Assembly (NCBI RefSeq): GCF_900188185.1
Contig: NZ_FZPA01000005.1
Span: forward strand, 124,001 to 188,000
Reading direction: 5' to 3'
DNA length: 64,000 nucleotides
From: Sphingopyxis indica
GTDB lineage: Bacteria; Pseudomonadota; Alphaproteobacteria; Sphingomonadales; Sphingomonadaceae
Position numbers and translations under genes: made by a program. Each line of letters opens with the position of its first letter. Position 1 is the first letter of the stretch. The notes beneath the pieces are model-generated. The model searched no databases. It saw nothing but the letters and a program-made list of their open reading frames with translations, and had not been told where the DNA came from. Below, piece after piece: positions 62,672 to 64,000 of the stretch.

Positions 62672-63796
62672 TTACGCGTGGTCGATGACCAGGCCGTCGA
62701 TCTCGTTCGCGACATCCTCGAATCGGTCGACGACGCGTTCGAGGTGGCTGTAAAGCTCACGCGCGATCATGAAGTGGATCGTGTTCTGCTCGCCATGTTC
62801 GCGGAACAGCCGCTTGAGCCCCGCCGCGTGGATCTCGTCGGCATGGCCTTCCATGCGCACCAGCCGCTCGGTCAGCTCGTGCAGCCGCGGGCCGTTCGCC
62901 GAAATATTGCGCAGGAGCGGCAGCGCCTCGACCGTCAGCCGCGCCGAATCGACGATGATGCCCGCGATGTCGCGCATTTCGGGATCGAATTCGCGGACGT
63001 CGTAAAGGTCGACCGCCCCCGCGGTCTTCTGCATCTCGTCGATCGCATCGTCCATCGAGGCGATCAGGTCGGTGATCGCGCTGCGGTCGAAGGGGGTCAG
63101 GAAGGTGCGGCGCACCGTCTGCAGCACTTCGCGGGTGATCGCGTCGGCGTCGTGCTCGCGCTCGACGATTTCCTGAATATGGTCCGCCATGCCGTCGCCG
63201 CCCTGGAGCAGCCGCGCGAGCGCCTCCGATCCTGCGGCGAGCGTCGCCGCATGGCGTTCGAACAGCTCGAAGAAATTGCCCTGCCGCGGCAGCAGGCGCT
63301 GGAACCAGGCGAACATGCGGCTAACCCCCGTCTTGTCTGCAATCGTATCGACGACGCCGCTCGTGCGCGCAGCCGCGCGAAAGCCGCTGTCGCCGAAGGA
63401 GCGGATCATCGCCTGCAGGTCGGGCTCATCGACGACCTCGGCGGCCTTGTCGAGCGCGAACCAGCGCCGCTCGCGCTCGTCCTGCTCCTTCCATTCGCCG
63501 AGTTCCTTGGTCACCGCGAGCGGAAACACCTCGACGTTGAGCATCACCGACGCGCCATTGGCGCGGCGCTTGCGATAATGATAGCTGCCGATCGCGGTCG
63601 GGCAGACCGCGCCGAGCACTCCGGCTTCCTCCTCGGCCTCGATCGCCGCCGAGGCGTGGCGCGACAGGCCGGTGAGCGGATTGCCCTTGGGAATCACCCA
63701 GCGCCCGGTGCCGCGCGAGGTGATGAGCAATATCTCGGTCGGGCCGTCGCGCCCGGGGCCGCCGAAGCGATAGGGGAGAACCGCGATCTGTCGCAT
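62672..63796 (-). CDS. Fusion protein: Nudix hydrolase domain plus DUF47 (PhoU-like) domain
   Basis: 374 residues. Residues 1-140 are a DIPP-type Nudix domain: RGTGRWVIPKGNPLTGLSRH then ASAAIEAEEEAGVLG. The box (G-x5-E-x7-REUxEExGU) is degenerate: the first Glu is missing and Arg is Ile, while Glu-Glu-Glu-Ala-Gly is kept. Residues about 160-374 are DUF47/PhoU-like helices (FFELFERHAATLAAGSEALA, EREHDADAITREVLQ, FDRSAITDLIASMDDAIDEM). DUF47 proteins normally stand alone beside Pit carriers as likely regulators. GGAGGAGG precedes the ATG. A double Pho box lies 46 bp upstream. A polyphosphate or inositol-pyrophosphate-like ligand is conceivable, not shown. Confidence 0.92.
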   Translation of the reverse strand: MRQIAVLPYRFGGPGRDGPTEILLITSRGTGRWVIPKGNPLTGLSRHASAAIEAEEEAGVLGAVCPTAIGSYHYRKRRANGASVMLNVEVFPLAVTKELGEWKEQDERERRWFALDKAAEVVDEPDLQAMIRSFGDSGFRAAARTSGVVDTIADKTGVSRMFAWFQRLLPRQGNFFELFERHAATLAAGSEALARLLQGGDGMADHIQEIVEREHDADAITREVLQTVRRTFLTPFDRSAITDLIASMDDAIDEMQKTAGAVDLYDVREFDPEMRDIAGIIVDSARLTVEALPLLRNISANGPRLHELTERLVRMEGHADEIHAAGLKRLFREHGEQNTIHFMIARELYSHLERVVDRFEDVANEIDGLVIDHA

Positions 63797-63842
63797 GACG
63801 CCTCCTCCTTTCCTGACCGGCGGCCGGGGGCAGCGGCCGTTG

Positions 63843-63882
63843 ATGACAATTGGGTGACGCCCCTATGACAATATCGTGACAG
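63843..63882 (-). promoter_or_regulatory. Double Pho box (four 7-bp repeats at 11-bp period)
   Basis: On the minus strand: CTGTCAC, TTGTCAT, GCGTCAC and TTGTCAT, each separated by exactly 4 bp (plus-strand starts 63843, 63854, 63865, 63876). This is the PhoB-binding layout (CTGTCAT direct repeats). It precedes the Nudix-DUF47-pitA operon and faces a possible divergent gene at 63951. Confidence 0.82.
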
Positions 63883-63950
63883 CGGCAATGGGCTGCGTTC
63901 CAGGCCTCGCAGTTTCCGTAAACGTCAATTCGATTGCAAAATGCAACGCT

Positions 63951-64000
63951 ATGCGTAAGCTGCTGCTCGAAGCGAGCCAGGGCACCGACCCGCTCGATAG
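63951..64000 (+). CDS. Possible start of a divergent gene (16 codons, runs off the right edge)
   Basis: ATG 63951 opens MRKLLLEASQGTDPLD and stays open to the window end. No ribosome site stands out and no family can be named from 16 residues. It would share the Pho-box region with the Nudix-DUF47 operon. Treat as tentative. Confidence 0.3.
   Translation, partial: MRKLLLEASQGTDPLD

Overview
The window reads as chromosomal DNA of a high-GC alphaproteobacterium, most likely Sphingomonadales and resembling Sphingopyxis. This rests on the gene orders acpP-fabF-mltG, rph/rdgB/hemW next to hrcA-grpE, and fmt-truA near recR and def; on RcdA (DUF1465), CarD, an alphaproteobacterial-type DksA and a large TonB-dependent receptor; and on many intergenic palindromes of the kind common in sphingomonads. 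The genus is an inference.

Layout. 1-3.7 kb: a coupled minus-strand operon (TonB receptor, cytochrome c, FAD-linked oxidase running off the left edge), diverging from a TetR regulator across two tandem 16-bp palindromes. 3.8-8.1 kb: a large autotransporter, split by an apparent 1-nt insertion in a six-base homopolymer and carrying 30 copies of a 15-bp Pro-rich minisatellite, coupled to a DUF6065-like gene. 8.2-14.6 kb: an accessory island next to tRNA-Met, with an IS3 remnant, relics of a trb conjugation cluster (including an in-frame ParB-TrbG chimera and a DUF2274 tail), an AlpA-like HTH gene, a hipBA toxin-antitoxin module with four evenly spaced operators, an unknown gene and a tyrosine integrase. 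14.6-23.9 kb: core metabolism and cell envelope (2H ligase-like protein, hydrolase, mltG, fabF, acpP, TPR membrane protein, DUF3617 lipoprotein, uvrB). 24-25 kb: a small insert after uvrB encoding a ribbon-helix-helix/RAMA-like protein with HigB and HigA behind its own promoter-operator. 25-46 kb: mainly housekeeping genes (S10 peptidase, infC, lpoA-like, rsmI, yraN, gshB, xerC, hemW, rdgB, rph, hrcA, grpE, def, recR, fmt, truA, carD, rcdA). 46-56 kb: DUF465 genes, a PilZ protein, dksA, a Cys/Ser-rich PEP-CTERM-like surface protein, serS, surE, a PQQ-type dehydrogenase and dnaN. 56-64 kb: a K+ channel, rimO and a Pit phosphate transporter operon headed by a Nudix-DUF47 fusion, with a double Pho box upstream.

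The most notable signals are regulatory or structural rather than one wholly new system: the exact 27-bp hip operator array, the 11-bp-period double Pho box at the Nudix-DUF47-pit operon, the RHH/RAMA-HigBA triplet, the ParB-TrbG chimera, and a rich set of intergenic inverted repeats, some nested inside one another. No rRNA, CRISPR array or replication origin was seen.
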